From: Mucilaginibacter rigui
GTDB lineage: Bacteria; Bacteroidota; Bacteroidia; Sphingobacteriales; Sphingobacteriaceae
DNA: 64,000 nucleotides
Direction: 5' to 3'
Assembly: GCF_014773275.1 (NCBI RefSeq)
Contig: NZ_JACWMW010000002.1
Span: 434,001-498,000 of the forward strand
The position numbers and the translations under genes are program-made. Below, in pieces: positions 1-8,548 of the stretch; position 1 is the first letter of the stretch, and each line of letters begins with the position of its first letter. The notes beneath the pieces were generated by a model, which saw nothing but the letters and a program-made list of their open reading frames with translations, did no database searches and had not been told where the DNA came from.

Positions 1-1588
1 GGACGCGCAGGTCATCGATCAGTTCATTGGTGGTGCTGACGACCGCTTTGGTCCCACAAAAGATGGCGACTGCGCCGTTCTTGACCAGCTTGAGGCCAAG
101 ATAAACCGCTACCGCACGGCCATTGCCTGCCTCGGGGAACACCCGGTCCCGCAACTCCCGGGGTTTGCGCTGGAGGGTTTCCCGCCGCAGGACGCGCGGC
201 ACGAAAAAGTCGTCGGTATCCGGGTCATCCGGCAATACGTATTCGATCCTCCCCTGGGCCGTATTCCAGCTGGTAAAGCCCACAGTACGGTAAGTAGGCA
301 ACAGGTCGCCGCCGTTCACGATAACTCGTTCGGGTCCGATCAGCCAGTCGCCGATCTCTTCGGCATTGCGAATTACAGCCGAAATAAGCACGATTTGGGT
401 CTCCGAGGCAATGACCGAACGCAAGGAAGATAGCAGCAGTTCATAAGTGACTCCGCGAATGCCGCTGTCGAACTGGTGGCCTTCATCATAGATGAGCAAT
501 CCGACAAGAGCCGCAAGCTCCCGTAACTGGCGCAGCATGTAAAGTAATTTCTCAGGGGTAAGCACCAAAACTAAGCGTTGCTGGCCGCCGGCCAGGCCCT
601 CTTCCAGTTCGATGTCTGCTTGGAACGCGTCTGATGGTGCGTCAATACGAATATCTTCGTCCCGAAAGGCGTGGTGAAGCGTCTGTTTGATCTCATTACA
701 AAGCGCCTTGAATGGCGCCACAATCACGGTGAGCGGTTGCTCTGAGATCAGAAGGTGTGCGCGGATGATCAGCTCAATGGAACGGGTCTTGCCAGCACTG
801 GTCGGCATTTGCACTACCGCAGAATTGCCGCTGTACACGCCCATTTCACCCAGGAGAGCCTGTGCGGGCCAGAGTTCACGGATGAAGCCTTTTTTAATAA
901 TAGCATTGCGCCAATCGTTCTTACCGGTGCCAGTGTACCGGGGTAACAGCCGCCAGCTGGCCTGGCGGAAGCGCCGCTTGAGTACGCTCATGGCAGTATC
1001 GATAAGTAACAGTTCGCGGTCCGAGCCGTGCTGATAGACTTGCCGGCGCAAAGCTTTCATTAAGCGCAAACAGGTCTTGCGTCCTTGGCCGTTTCTGAAA
1101 TAGCGCCGGTACGCCTTGCGGATGCGCCGGAGCTGTTGGCGGTAATCCTGGGACATTGGCGGCATTTTTTTAAAAGGGTCTTTGAGGAAGCCGAACAGTA
1201 AATATTCCAGGCCACTGCCGCCAAGATCGGGGAAATCGCCGATTTGCTGGACCAATACACTGGAACTGCCGGGCAGATCGGCCAAATAATAAGCGGCGGC
1301 GCATAAGAGCAATAGGTAGTTGCCGGGTGTCTGGGTGAGTCGCGACTGCAAAAAAGCATCAAAGAATTGTGCAGAGAAGAGCACATTCTTTTTCTCTTCC
1401 GAAGGTAGTGGCCTTTTCCCGTTTGAACGATTATTGAGATCGCCGAGGATGCCAATCGTGATCAGTAACAATTCTTCCGGGTGCTGGGGAATGTTGTTAA
1501 AGTCCTGCTCAGCGACCTCATATTCGTACATTTTGGCGCGGGCTCGGGTCACTCCGAGCAAACGCACCGAATTTGCTTCAGGCTTCAT
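1..1588 (-). CDS. hamB: HamB-like DEAD/DEAH helicase of a Hachiman system (C-terminus cut by window edge)
   Basis: The minus strand stays open from an ATG at 1588 to the window edge, giving the first 529 residues of a larger protein. Visible helicase motifs are PTSAGKT (Walker A, about residues 262-268), DEGH (motif II, about 368-371) and ISAV (motif III, about 402-405). About 240 residues precede the motor core, and FCGTK near the end looks like the start of the second RecA lobe. The start overlaps the end of the upstream hamA by 11 bases, so the two are probably translationally coupled. In Hachiman, HamB is the DNA-sensing helicase that restrains the HamA nuclease; that role is family knowledge, and this copy is assigned by its partner and motifs. 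The remainder lies outside the window, so intactness cannot be judged. Confidence 0.85.
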   Translation of the reverse strand, partial: MKPEANSVRLLGVTRARAKMYEYEVAEQDFNNIPQHPEELLLITIGILGDLNNRSNGKRPLPSEEKKNVLFSAQFFDAFLQSRLTQTPGNYLLLLCAAAYYLADLPGSSSVLVQQIGDFPDLGGSGLEYLLFGFLKDPFKKMPPMSQDYRQQLRRIRKAYRRYFRNGQGRKTCLRLMKALRRQVYQHGSDRELLLIDTAMSVLKRRFRQASWRLLPRYTGTGKNDWRNAIIKKGFIRELWPAQALLGEMGVYSGNSAVVQMPTSAGKTRSIELIIRAHLLISEQPLTVIVAPFKALCNEIKQTLHHAFRDEDIRIDAPSDAFQADIELEEGLAGGQQRLVLVLTPEKLLYMLRQLRELAALVGLLIYDEGHQFDSGIRGVTYELLLSSLRSVIASETQIVLISAVIRNAEEIGDWLIGPERVIVNGGDLLPTYRTVGFTSWNTAQGRIEYVLPDDPDTDDFFVPRVLRRETLQRKPRELRDRVFPEAGNGRAVAVYLGLKLVKNGAVAIFCGTKAVVSTTNELIDDLRV

Positions 1589-2396
1589 CGGCAGCAATTT
1601 CGTATAAATGGTGTACTAGATCCATAAGGTCATCGCCCTTGATAAGGATCAGGAAAAGGTTTTGCTGATGCGGGTGGACGGAAGTATCAGCATCCGTGAT
1701 GGCTGTTGGGCCATAAGCGGCGTTTGTAAATAACGCGGCGGCACCGAAATTGCTCTGGTAAGGTTTGCCCGCCTTGTCCTGAAACCGCTCAACTAGCGCA
1801 CACTGATCTTTTTCGCCTTTATCATACAAGCGTTGTTTCATCGCATTCAGGGATTCAGCCAAGCGTAAGGGATCAGATACCGACCCGTCGATCGCATCCT
1901 GTAGCCGCGCTTTAGGCGCAGTGCCGGAGAACTGGGCCTTGGCTTCGATTACGGTCAAAATATCCTGCGGGGTCTGGTGCTCGTCATACAAGAGAAAGCC
2001 AATGGTATCGGAGCCCTTGGTACTTTCGTCCTTGACAGTTTTCGTGCCATAGCGGGTTCGCGGTACGAAATGGTTGAGCACGAACTCCAAGTAATCGGCG
2101 ACCAAGATTTCCCCAAAATCGCCTGCACGGACAGCGGGTCCAAACCCGCGGCCATCAGTAGGGAATTTGAGTTGCATAAGAAATTCTTTACGGTCTAGAC
2201 CCGTTCCCCGACGCAAATCATCAATCTCAGTGTCGAACGCATAATGGTTGCGGAAGTGTTTAGCCCAGGCGCTCATAACGGCCTGGTCATTCCGGTCGGG
2301 CTGGAACTCCAGCACCGCCACCGGGTGGCCGTCGGCGGTCGTCAAGATATTTTGCTGGTCAGTCAACCAGGGGATGTGATCACTAGTCCAAGGCAT
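1578..2396 (-). CDS. hamA: HamA (DUF1837) nuclease effector of Hachiman
   Basis: The protein has 272 residues. It shows the DUF1837/HamA core: RAGDFGE with E96, then KGSDTIGF with D130, then VIEAKAQ with E151 and K153. Together these make a PD-(D/E)XK-type nuclease site. The N-terminal 85 residues have no motif I recognise. The gene lies directly upstream of the helicase gene and overlaps it by 11 bases, which is the usual hamA-hamB order. In characterised Hachiman systems HamA degrades DNA after HamB senses phage-associated DNA; here that is inferred from family. The base composition of this pair is clearly more GC-rich than the AT-rich stretch that follows (2.4-8.5 kb), which suggests separate acquisition. 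Confidence 0.88.
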   Translation of the reverse strand: MPWTSDHIPWLTDQQNILTTADGHPVAVLEFQPDRNDQAVMSAWAKHFRNHYAFDTEIDDLRRGTGLDRKEFLMQLKFPTDGRGFGPAVRAGDFGEILVADYLEFVLNHFVPRTRYGTKTVKDESTKGSDTIGFLLYDEHQTPQDILTVIEAKAQFSGTAPKARLQDAIDGSVSDPLRLAESLNAMKQRLYDKGEKDQCALVERFQDKAGKPYQSNFGAAALFTNAAYGPTAITDADTSVHPHQQNLFLILIKGDDLMDLVHHLYEIAADEA

Positions 2397-2625
2397 GTGC
2401 GAACTGGTTTGAGGTAAGCGCTAAAATTACATAAATATCAGGATACTAAACAACTGGTCGTTTTCTTACCCATGCGATTTTATATATAAAATAGGATGTG
2501 GACTAGACTTGTGATTTTAACTGCTTTTTGTTTTGATTATCGGAGGTACATTTCGTACTAATAAAGAATTCACAAATAACAATTCATAACTTAAAGGATC
2601 AATCACGGTAAATAGTAAAATATAG

Positions 2626-2658
2626 TTTTGTTACAACCTTTGTGAGGTTGTAACAAAA
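2626..2658. repeat. Perfect 13-bp inverted repeat with 7-bp spacer
   Basis: TTTTGTTACAACC at 2626-2638 is matched exactly by its reverse complement at 2646-2658. It sits in the spacer between hamA and the ATPase gene and ends three bases before the ATG of the small frame at 2661. It could be a terminator hairpin, an operator, or a recombination-site remnant. The run of T lies on the 5' side for the plus strand and A on the 3' side, so by sequence it is not a strong rho-independent terminator for plus-strand transcripts. Confidence 0.6.
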
Positions 2659-2660
2659 TT

Positions 2661-2912
2661 ATGCTTAATCGAAATATTATGCCGCTACTGCCTAACCTAC
2701 AGAACGAGCGAACCCTGTTTAAGCTACCTTTAAATCGTTTAAAAAACGCAATTGTTGCATCACATTATTTAAATTATGCCCACTTTGGGGACGAAATCGA
2801 AGCTCCCCAGACTGGCTTACTTTCGCGCAGATTTATAGATAAACTTTGTAGAATTGGAAATTTTGGTGAGCCGTTAGACCTGTCTCAATATTATCGCCCA
2901 AGAAAGCATTAA
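2661..2912 (+). CDS. Doubtful small open reading frame, 83 aa
   Basis: An 83-residue frame in the spacer between the Hachiman pair and the ATPase gene. It matches no family I recognise. Its composition (hydrophobic N-terminal half, basic tail ending in YYRPRKH) is not implausible for a protein. The inverted repeat directly in front of its ATG could be a regulatory site for it. No ribosome binding site is visible, as is usual in this phylum. It may equally be chance or the remnant of a larger gene. Confidence 0.25.
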   Translation: MLNRNIMPLLPNLQNERTLFKLPLNRLKNAIVASHYLNYAHFGDEIEAPQTGLLSRRFIDKLCRIGNFGEPLDLSQYYRPRKH

Positions 2913-3071
2913 AGTTTATTAATCTTAGGGTTTACTAAAAAACTCATGGGATTGGTGGCTTTACAAGAATTAAGCATAATCTCTCAAGTGTATGGTAATG
3001 AGTTATTAATTAGTATAATTGTTCAGTTTAGCAATTTTTTATAAACTGTATAATTCACCTTATCCAAAGTT

Positions 3072-5957
3072 ATGTCTGATTATAATTCTTTTCTACGTGG
3101 ATCTGAATGGAGTAAATGGGATTTACATGTTCATACCCCGCTATCAATTTTTCAACGTTACGGCGGTGATACAAAGGAGGCATGGGAAGCATACATAAAA
3201 GACATTGAAAGTTTGCCACCTGAATTTAGTGTACTTGGTATCAATGATTACTTTTTTCTAGATGGTTATGAAAGACTACTAAAGGAAAAGTCTAACGGCC
3301 GAATGGCTAATATTAAATGTTTACTACCCGTTGTTGAATTCCGAATAGAAAAGTTTGCTGGGATTGATTTCGGTTCGTTAAAACGTATCAACTTGCACGT
3401 TATATTTTCCGAGGAATTATCTGTTGAAACTATTAAAAGTCAATTTCTAAACACCCTTGAACAAAGTTATGTATTAGAAACCACAGGTGAAGCTTGGACC
3501 AGAGCAATTACATATGCAAGTGTTAACGAATTGGGAAAGACGATTATAGAGAATGCACCAGCAGATAAGAGAAGTACATTTAGTTCCCCGCTAAACACAG
3601 GATTTAGTAATCTTAATATTAAGGAAGATCAAATTTTTACATCATTAAAAAAGGATTGTTTTAAAGGCAAGTATTTAATAGCGGTAGGTAAAACCGAATG
3701 GGGTGATTTAAAATGGACAGAAGCTTCTGTAGCTACCAAAAAGACAATCATTAACCAGGCGGATGTAGTTTTCACTGCATCTAATGGTATTGAAGATTTT
3801 GAAAAGGCCAAAATCCAGCTAAAAAACAATGCTGTAAAAGATTTATTGCTTGATTGTAGTGACGCACATTATTTTTCAAGTGCACCAGAAAAAGATCGAA
3901 TTGGGAATTGCAATACGTGGATAAAGGCCAATCCAAATTTCGAAGGACTCAAGCAAATTTTATATGAACCTGACGACAGGGTAAAAGTCCAGGCATTAAA
4001 GCCGGACGTCAAAAAAGACAGGTATGTTATCTCTAAATTGAGTTTTCAAGATAGTGGCAAACTATTTGGCAATCAGGTGATTTTATTGAATGATAATCTC
4101 AATGCGATTATTGGTGGTAAGTCATCAGGAAAGTCGCTTCTGCTTTATTTGATGGCTCGGAGTATTGACCCGTCACAAGTAGAGCGCGCATCGGCAAGAC
4201 TTGGATTTGACGGCTACACTTTTAAAGAAAATTTCGATTTTATTGCAGAATGGAAGAACGGAGAAACAGACAGGTATGCTGACAATATTAGAGAAAACAA
4301 AATTCATAAAATTACATATATACCCCAACTCTATATCAACTATCTGGTAGAGAAAAATAACAAAGAAGAATTAAATTCCCTTATTAAAGGAATTCTTTTA
4401 CAAGATTCAGCATTCAAAATAAGATATGATGAGGCGATGGGTAAAATTAAACTCGTTAATTCAGAAATTGAAACTTTAATCAATACATATCTCCAAACCA
4501 GAGATAAAGCATTAGCGATACAAAAGGAATCGACTGAATTGGGTAAAAGCCAATCGATTCAGAAAAGCATTGATGATATCGATAGGCAAATCACCGATGG
4601 ACAAAAGAGTTCAAACCTCTCTCCCGAAGAGTTTGACGATTACAAAAAACTATCTAACCAACAACAGGCAACCGAAAAAGCAATTGCATTTGAGTCAACT
4701 AAGAAAGAGACGTTAGATAGTTTGCTTTCTGAGCTAGCTGCGAACAATTCTGAGCTACTTGGGAGTCAAGATAGTGATGGTTTCAATACTCGCGGACGTA
4801 TTGAAGTACTGTTAGATGAAATTATCGATGATCCCTCAATTGCTGAATTGCGAAAAGATATCCAAACTCAATATCAATCTATTATCGATAATTTAAAAGC
4901 CAAAGTAAGCCAGCTAAATATCGATGAGAACATTAATAAGTTACGACAGGTTTTGGTGGGCATAAACACATCTCTTAAAAAATATCTTGTAAAACTGGCC
5001 GGGCAGAAAGAATTGGTTAGATTGACTGAGAGTTTGAACAAGGAGAAAACCCGACTACAACAAGCTCTAAGTTTAGAAAAGCAATTTTCGTCTTTGTTAG
5101 CTGATTATAAATCTACACGAGAAAGGATTGTCAAGTTATTGAAACAGCGTGTCGAATTTTACGAACTAATAGTCAATATCGTAAATGGCACTAAAAAACA
5201 TATTGATGCAGAAATAACATTAGAAGCAAGTCTCATTTATAAGGTCGAAAATTTTGGCTTTTCGGAAATGATCAATAAGGCAGCAATCTCACAAGATAGT
5301 GACTACCATAAGTTTTTTAGCAGCAAAACTAGCGTTGATTACAATTACATTAACGATTTTTTCATTCATCCACTAAGAGTTAATGATGACAAACTTTTGT
5401 ACGAAAGTGATAAATTTTTGCCTTTGAAGCAGAAAATGTCTATTGATGGCGTTTTGCGCGCTCTTATAAAGGATACAATGGAGATAGATTACACTGTCAG
5501 TTACAAGGGGGATAACTTACTTGAAATGTCGCCAGGTAAAAAAGGCACTGTTTTATTAATATTGTTTTTGGAGATCAGTTCAGCAGAGTATCCTATCTTG
5601 ATTGATCAACCCGAAGATAATTTAGATAATCGAACTATATATGAATTATTGTGTCGAATAATTAAAGAGAAAAAGAAGGAACGACAAATCATTATCGTAT
5701 CTCATAATGCGAATTTAGTTGTGGCTACCGACACCGAAAATGTGATAGTTGCAAATCAATTAGGACAATCCACTAATGAAACTTTATCTGGGTTGCGTTT
5801 TGAATACGTTAACGGATCATTAGAGCACACGAGCAAGATTGATACGACGATTCAAAATGTATTGCACCAGCAAGGAATAAAAGAGCATGTATGTGACATT
5901 TTAGAGGGTGGTAACAAAGCATTTAAACAACGAGAAAAGAAATATGCTATACAATAA
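3072..5957 (+). CDS. TrlF-type ATPase: N-terminal PHP domain plus SMC/ABC-like ATPase
   Basis: The protein has 961 residues. The N-terminal PHP phosphoesterase-like domain spans about residues 14-300 and shows DLHVHTP (H19, H21), GINDY (D59), VVEF (E89), NLHV (H109) and SDAH (D264, H266), so the metal-site residues look intact. An ABC/SMC-type ATPase follows: GGKSSGKS Walker A at 348-355, a charged coiled-coil stretch at roughly 430-740, a degenerate signature MSPGKKG, Walker B ILIDQPE with D845 and E848, and an H-loop histidine H878. The layout resembles nucleases gated by an SMC-like motor (compare RloC and OLD proteins). NCBI names this type TrlF; I know no established function. Its place beside Hachiman suggests defence, which is inference. 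The gene is AT-rich relative to the chromosome. Confidence 0.8.
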   Translation: MSDYNSFLRGSEWSKWDLHVHTPLSIFQRYGGDTKEAWEAYIKDIESLPPEFSVLGINDYFFLDGYERLLKEKSNGRMANIKCLLPVVEFRIEKFAGIDFGSLKRINLHVIFSEELSVETIKSQFLNTLEQSYVLETTGEAWTRAITYASVNELGKTIIENAPADKRSTFSSPLNTGFSNLNIKEDQIFTSLKKDCFKGKYLIAVGKTEWGDLKWTEASVATKKTIINQADVVFTASNGIEDFEKAKIQLKNNAVKDLLLDCSDAHYFSSAPEKDRIGNCNTWIKANPNFEGLKQILYEPDDRVKVQALKPDVKKDRYVISKLSFQDSGKLFGNQVILLNDNLNAIIGGKSSGKSLLLYLMARSIDPSQVERASARLGFDGYTFKENFDFIAEWKNGETDRYADNIRENKIHKITYIPQLYINYLVEKNNKEELNSLIKGILLQDSAFKIRYDEAMGKIKLVNSEIETLINTYLQTRDKALAIQKESTELGKSQSIQKSIDDIDRQITDGQKSSNLSPEEFDDYKKLSNQQQATEKAIAFESTKKETLDSLLSELAANNSELLGSQDSDGFNTRGRIEVLLDEIIDDPSIAELRKDIQTQYQSIIDNLKAKVSQLNIDENINKLRQVLVGINTSLKKYLVKLAGQKELVRLTESLNKEKTRLQQALSLEKQFSSLLADYKSTRERIVKLLKQRVEFYELIVNIVNGTKKHIDAEITLEASLIYKVENFGFSEMINKAAISQDSDYHKFFSSKTSVDYNYINDFFIHPLRVNDDKLLYESDKFLPLKQKMSIDGVLRALIKDTMEIDYTVSYKGDNLLEMSPGKKGTVLLILFLEISSAEYPILIDQPEDNLDNRTIYELLCRIIKEKKKERQIIIVSHNANLVVATDTENVIVANQLGQSTNETLSGLRFEYVNGSLEHTSKIDTTIQNVLHQQGIKEHVCDILEGGNKAFKQREKKYAIQ

Positions 5958-6478
5958 CGTGATTGATCACTCTATTGATCACTTTTTGAAAGTATATTCC
6001 GAACAAAATCACCTACGTATTTTGAATCAGCGATATTTAGGAAACCTTTTTTCAGTACTTGTCTACCCCATTGGGTCCATACAACCCTAAAGTTTTATCA
6101 AGGGCGTCTATCTCTTTTTCGAACGCGCCTTGGCGTTATATCAAACGGATTCTCCTTGGAAAATTGAAACTTGATAGGCTTCGAATTATATTAAAAGACA
6201 TGTTAAAGACATTTGTTGACGCTTATAGCCACACAGTTGAGTTTAACAACTCTGTAAATGGCTGCAATAGGAAACGGCATAACATTGTTTATATTTACTG
6301 ATTATCTTATAATATCGCGCCACATCCGAGGGGAAAACTCTCAATAGCGCACTGGTGAAGCTGGTGCCAACACCCGGGAAACTGCTGAATGGAGAAACGG
6401 AATGAAGCGGGTGGAACGGCGGTCTTATTCTGCCTTTTTATAATTAACATTGTACTTTAATACAGATTAAATCGACAT
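5958..6478. other. Gene-poor spacer between the ATPase and the hydrolase
   Basis: About 520 bases without a gene I would defend. Two short frames (near 5908-6090 and 6059-6301) have no recognisable content; the first overlaps the end of the ATPase gene in another frame. The 3' part (6315-6425) differs from the AT-rich surroundings and looks like structured RNA, described separately. Confidence 0.5.
6315..6425 (+). ncRNA. Structured-RNA-like stretch, possible group II intron domain I fragment
   Basis: This stretch is GC-richer than its surroundings. It has a tight GGTG-CCAA-CACC hairpin (about 6363-6374), followed by CCCG (6373-6376) that can pair with CGGG (about 6408-6411) around a purine-rich interior with GGGAAAC and GGAGAAACGG. 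That arrangement of small hairpins and GAAA-rich joints reminds me of domain I of bacterial group II introns. No reverse transcriptase frame and no domain V-like hairpin follow, so at best it is a fragment. The assignment is a pattern impression, not a match. Confidence 0.3.
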
Positions 6479-7537
6479 ATGCCGCTGTTTAATGAATCAT
6501 TAAAGGTTGGAAACAAAAAATTTGATAATGCCATCATATTTGTTCACGGCTTAAATGGTAGCCGCGATAGTTGGATGGGTGAAAACAGTAGCTTCGTGAG
6601 CACGCTAAAGAAGCAAAGCGATGTAAACGCCAATTACCAGTTATTCGTATTTGAATATCCCAGTAAAATCCTCGAAGCTGGTTTTTGGAAAAAAATCAAA
6701 GCGAAATTGCCGTTTTCAGGAAAAAAAAAAGATACTTTCAACGTTAGTATTCGTGCAATTGCCATGGAATTGGCCAGCGACATCCGGGAAACTTTTGGTG
6801 ATTACAAAAATATTGTTATTGTTGCGCATAGTATGGGTGGGCTGATTGTTAAACGTGCTATAATCGATATGCAGGCAGTAGACCTCAGAAAAGTAAAATT
6901 GGTGCTATCCTTGTCTGTCCCGCATCATGGTGCAAGTTTAGCTGAACTCGGCACCAAATTGCTGGGCAAGCATATTCAGTTACTTGATTTAAAAAGATTT
7001 TCGGACTTTACTAATGAACTGACTTATCAATTTGCTAACCTGGAAGATAAGCCGACGGTCATTTACCAATCGGGTCACCAGGATGAAATCGTTAACGAAG
7101 GTTCAGCTATACCAGCAGGTGTGACCGCCGCTTTTCGTATCGACACCAATCACAACCATTACAGCGTCCAGGATATCTCGGACCCGGCATCACATACCCC
7201 TTATAAGCGGCTGCTGAAAGAATTGAAAGCCTTAGTAACTCTGGGCCAACAACAGAGCAGCTCTGTAAAAGGGAATGCGCCAATGGAATTTGACATTCCT
7301 GCTGGTTGTTCATTGAAAGTAATCGCCGAGTTATTAACAGAGACAGCTTCTTGCACTATCTCTTTTACTGGTTTCACCGATGCCGAACTGGCAGTCGGTA
7401 TTCGTTCACAAAAGGTTAATGCAGAAAACACCTACAAAGGTTTAGAAGCCCTCCAACATTTAACGGAGGAGCCGTCCGTTCGTTATAAGGTAAATATTAA
7501 CGGCTCACATTACGAATTAATCAATCACCCTAATTAA
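6479..7537 (+). CDS. Lipase-like alpha/beta hydrolase with C-terminal STN-like domain
   Basis: The protein has 352 residues. The N-terminal serine-hydrolase fold shows the oxyanion HG (IIFVHGLNG, H23-G24), the nucleophile elbow AHSMGG with Ser118, VPHHG at 148-151, a likely acid D202 in GHQDE, and a catalytic His in NHNHYS (H225 or H227). There is no signal peptide, so a cytosolic enzyme is expected. After a Gln/Ser linker at about 257-266, residues 270-348 read like an STN (secretin/TonB N-terminal) domain: SLKVIAELL, a strand, then YKGLEALQHL and a final YELI strand. STN domains normally sit in periplasmic parts of receptors and secretins, so this fusion is unusual. The next gene starts 7 bases downstream, implying an operon. 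A defence role is suggested only by location. Confidence 0.75.
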   Translation: MPLFNESLKVGNKKFDNAIIFVHGLNGSRDSWMGENSSFVSTLKKQSDVNANYQLFVFEYPSKILEAGFWKKIKAKLPFSGKKKDTFNVSIRAIAMELASDIRETFGDYKNIVIVAHSMGGLIVKRAIIDMQAVDLRKVKLVLSLSVPHHGASLAELGTKLLGKHIQLLDLKRFSDFTNELTYQFANLEDKPTVIYQSGHQDEIVNEGSAIPAGVTAAFRIDTNHNHYSVQDISDPASHTPYKRLLKELKALVTLGQQQSSSVKGNAPMEFDIPAGCSLKVIAELLTETASCTISFTGFTDAELAVGIRSQKVNAENTYKGLEALQHLTEEPSVRYKVNINGSHYELINHPN

Positions 7538-7544
7538 ATTTCCC

Positions 7545-7847
7545 ATGAATTGCAGTTGCAATAGGCCCCCAGGTGGCACCACCAATTGTCCCGATGACGA
7601 TCTTGCCATATGCCGGAATGAAAATGGCGAATGCCACGGTTCATGTCACCCTATACCTAAAAGATTAAACTTTACCGAGCGGGATAACTGGTTACTCTCC
7701 TTGATTAAAGATGAACAGCGGTCAGAATTCGATTTTATTTCCAGAGCAGATCGTGAGATTCTAAACAGCAAGAACTATGTCTTCGTGAAGCATGGTGTTA
7801 GGGTTACCATCAGGTTTGATTTTCCGGAAATGCGTACAGACTATTAA
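7545..7847 (+). CDS. Small Cys-rich protein paired with the hydrolase
   Basis: A 100-residue protein whose first 35 residues hold six cysteines (C3, C5, C15, C23, C30, C34) and histidines H31 and H35, a pattern suited to binding zinc or another metal. The rest is a compact charged region (NFTERDNWLLSLIKDEQ) ending in a likely beta hairpin. There is no signal peptide. It starts 7 bases after the hydrolase gene and is probably co-transcribed and functionally linked to it. I do not recognise the family. Confidence 0.6.
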   Translation: MNCSCNRPPGGTTNCPDDDLAICRNENGECHGSCHPIPKRLNFTERDNWLLSLIKDEQRSEFDFISRADREILNSKNYVFVKHGVRVTIRFDFPEMRTDY

Positions 7848-8548
7848 GCGTGGCATTGATATATAGGTCGATCAATTTTGGGCAAAAACGAAGTCTAACA
7901 GAACATCTTAACAACAGCAAACACATGATTTAATCATCGGCGAAACAACAAAACATGATGACGATTGGGTGCCATTCGAAATAGAATATGCTTGTCGCAA
8001 CCTGAAGAAGTTGCAAAGATTATAGTAGCCGTGACAGAAAGCTCACAATAAGGATAGCCAAATATGCATCTTGCATTCACGAATACCTCCAAGAAATAAG
8101 GTTATAGTTTTACTGGTAAAAGCTATTTCAATTGTTTATATTTGAAATAGTTCTTTCAAACTCAATTAAAACGTATCAAATTATTCGGTTACCTAATCGG
8201 TTACCTTTTAATTCATAGAAACATCAAATTATTGATAATAAAGCCATTGCGGAAAAGTCAACGGACCCGTCCATTCCGCAGAAAACTAAAAAGCCTTACT
8301 GAGAAGTAAGGCTTTTCTGCGTTAAGCCTTTTTAGGGGGCTTCCATATCAGATAAATCAATTATTTACAATCCTGTAGGGTATCATTTCGGGCAACATGA
8401 TCTTTCCCCAAATTTATCACCTATGGCCGAATTAACATTATGTAAATCAGTTGCTTACAGTGGGATTGTTTAAATCATTCATCAGCGATATTGGTAAACA
8501 CTTATTTACAAACCATATTTTACCTTTATTTTTGAAAAAAAATGAGCA
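7848..8548. other. 700-bp gene-poor stretch at the right end of the island
   Basis: No convincing gene on either strand. It contains a near-repeat of CGGTTACC (around 8188-8207), a self-complementary GCGGAA/TTCCGC pair around 8250-8280, and the terminator at 8289-8316. Composition is AT-rich up to about 8.5 kb, after which conserved Sphingobacteriaceae genes begin. It may hold the island's right junction, but no tRNA, integrase or clear attachment repeat is visible. Confidence 0.4.
8289..8316. terminator. Strong terminator hairpin
   Basis: AAAAGCCTTACT (8289-8300), loop GAGA, and its exact complement AGTAAGGCTTTT (8305-8316): a 12-bp stem flanked by A and T runs, suitable for termination on either strand. 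Confidence 0.75.

Noticed and set aside
687..1034. 115-residue plus-strand frame
   Set aside because: Antisense shadow of the hamB-like gene.
1060..1455. 131-residue minus-strand frame
   Set aside because: It is out of frame with the continuous helicase frame that covers 1-1588 on the same strand and has low-complexity, Ser/Arg-rich composition typical of a shadow frame.
5908..6301. Two short plus-strand frames after the ATPase gene
   Set aside because: No recognisable motif, alternative start codons, overlap with the ATPase gene or with each other, and skewed composition; probably chance or remnants.
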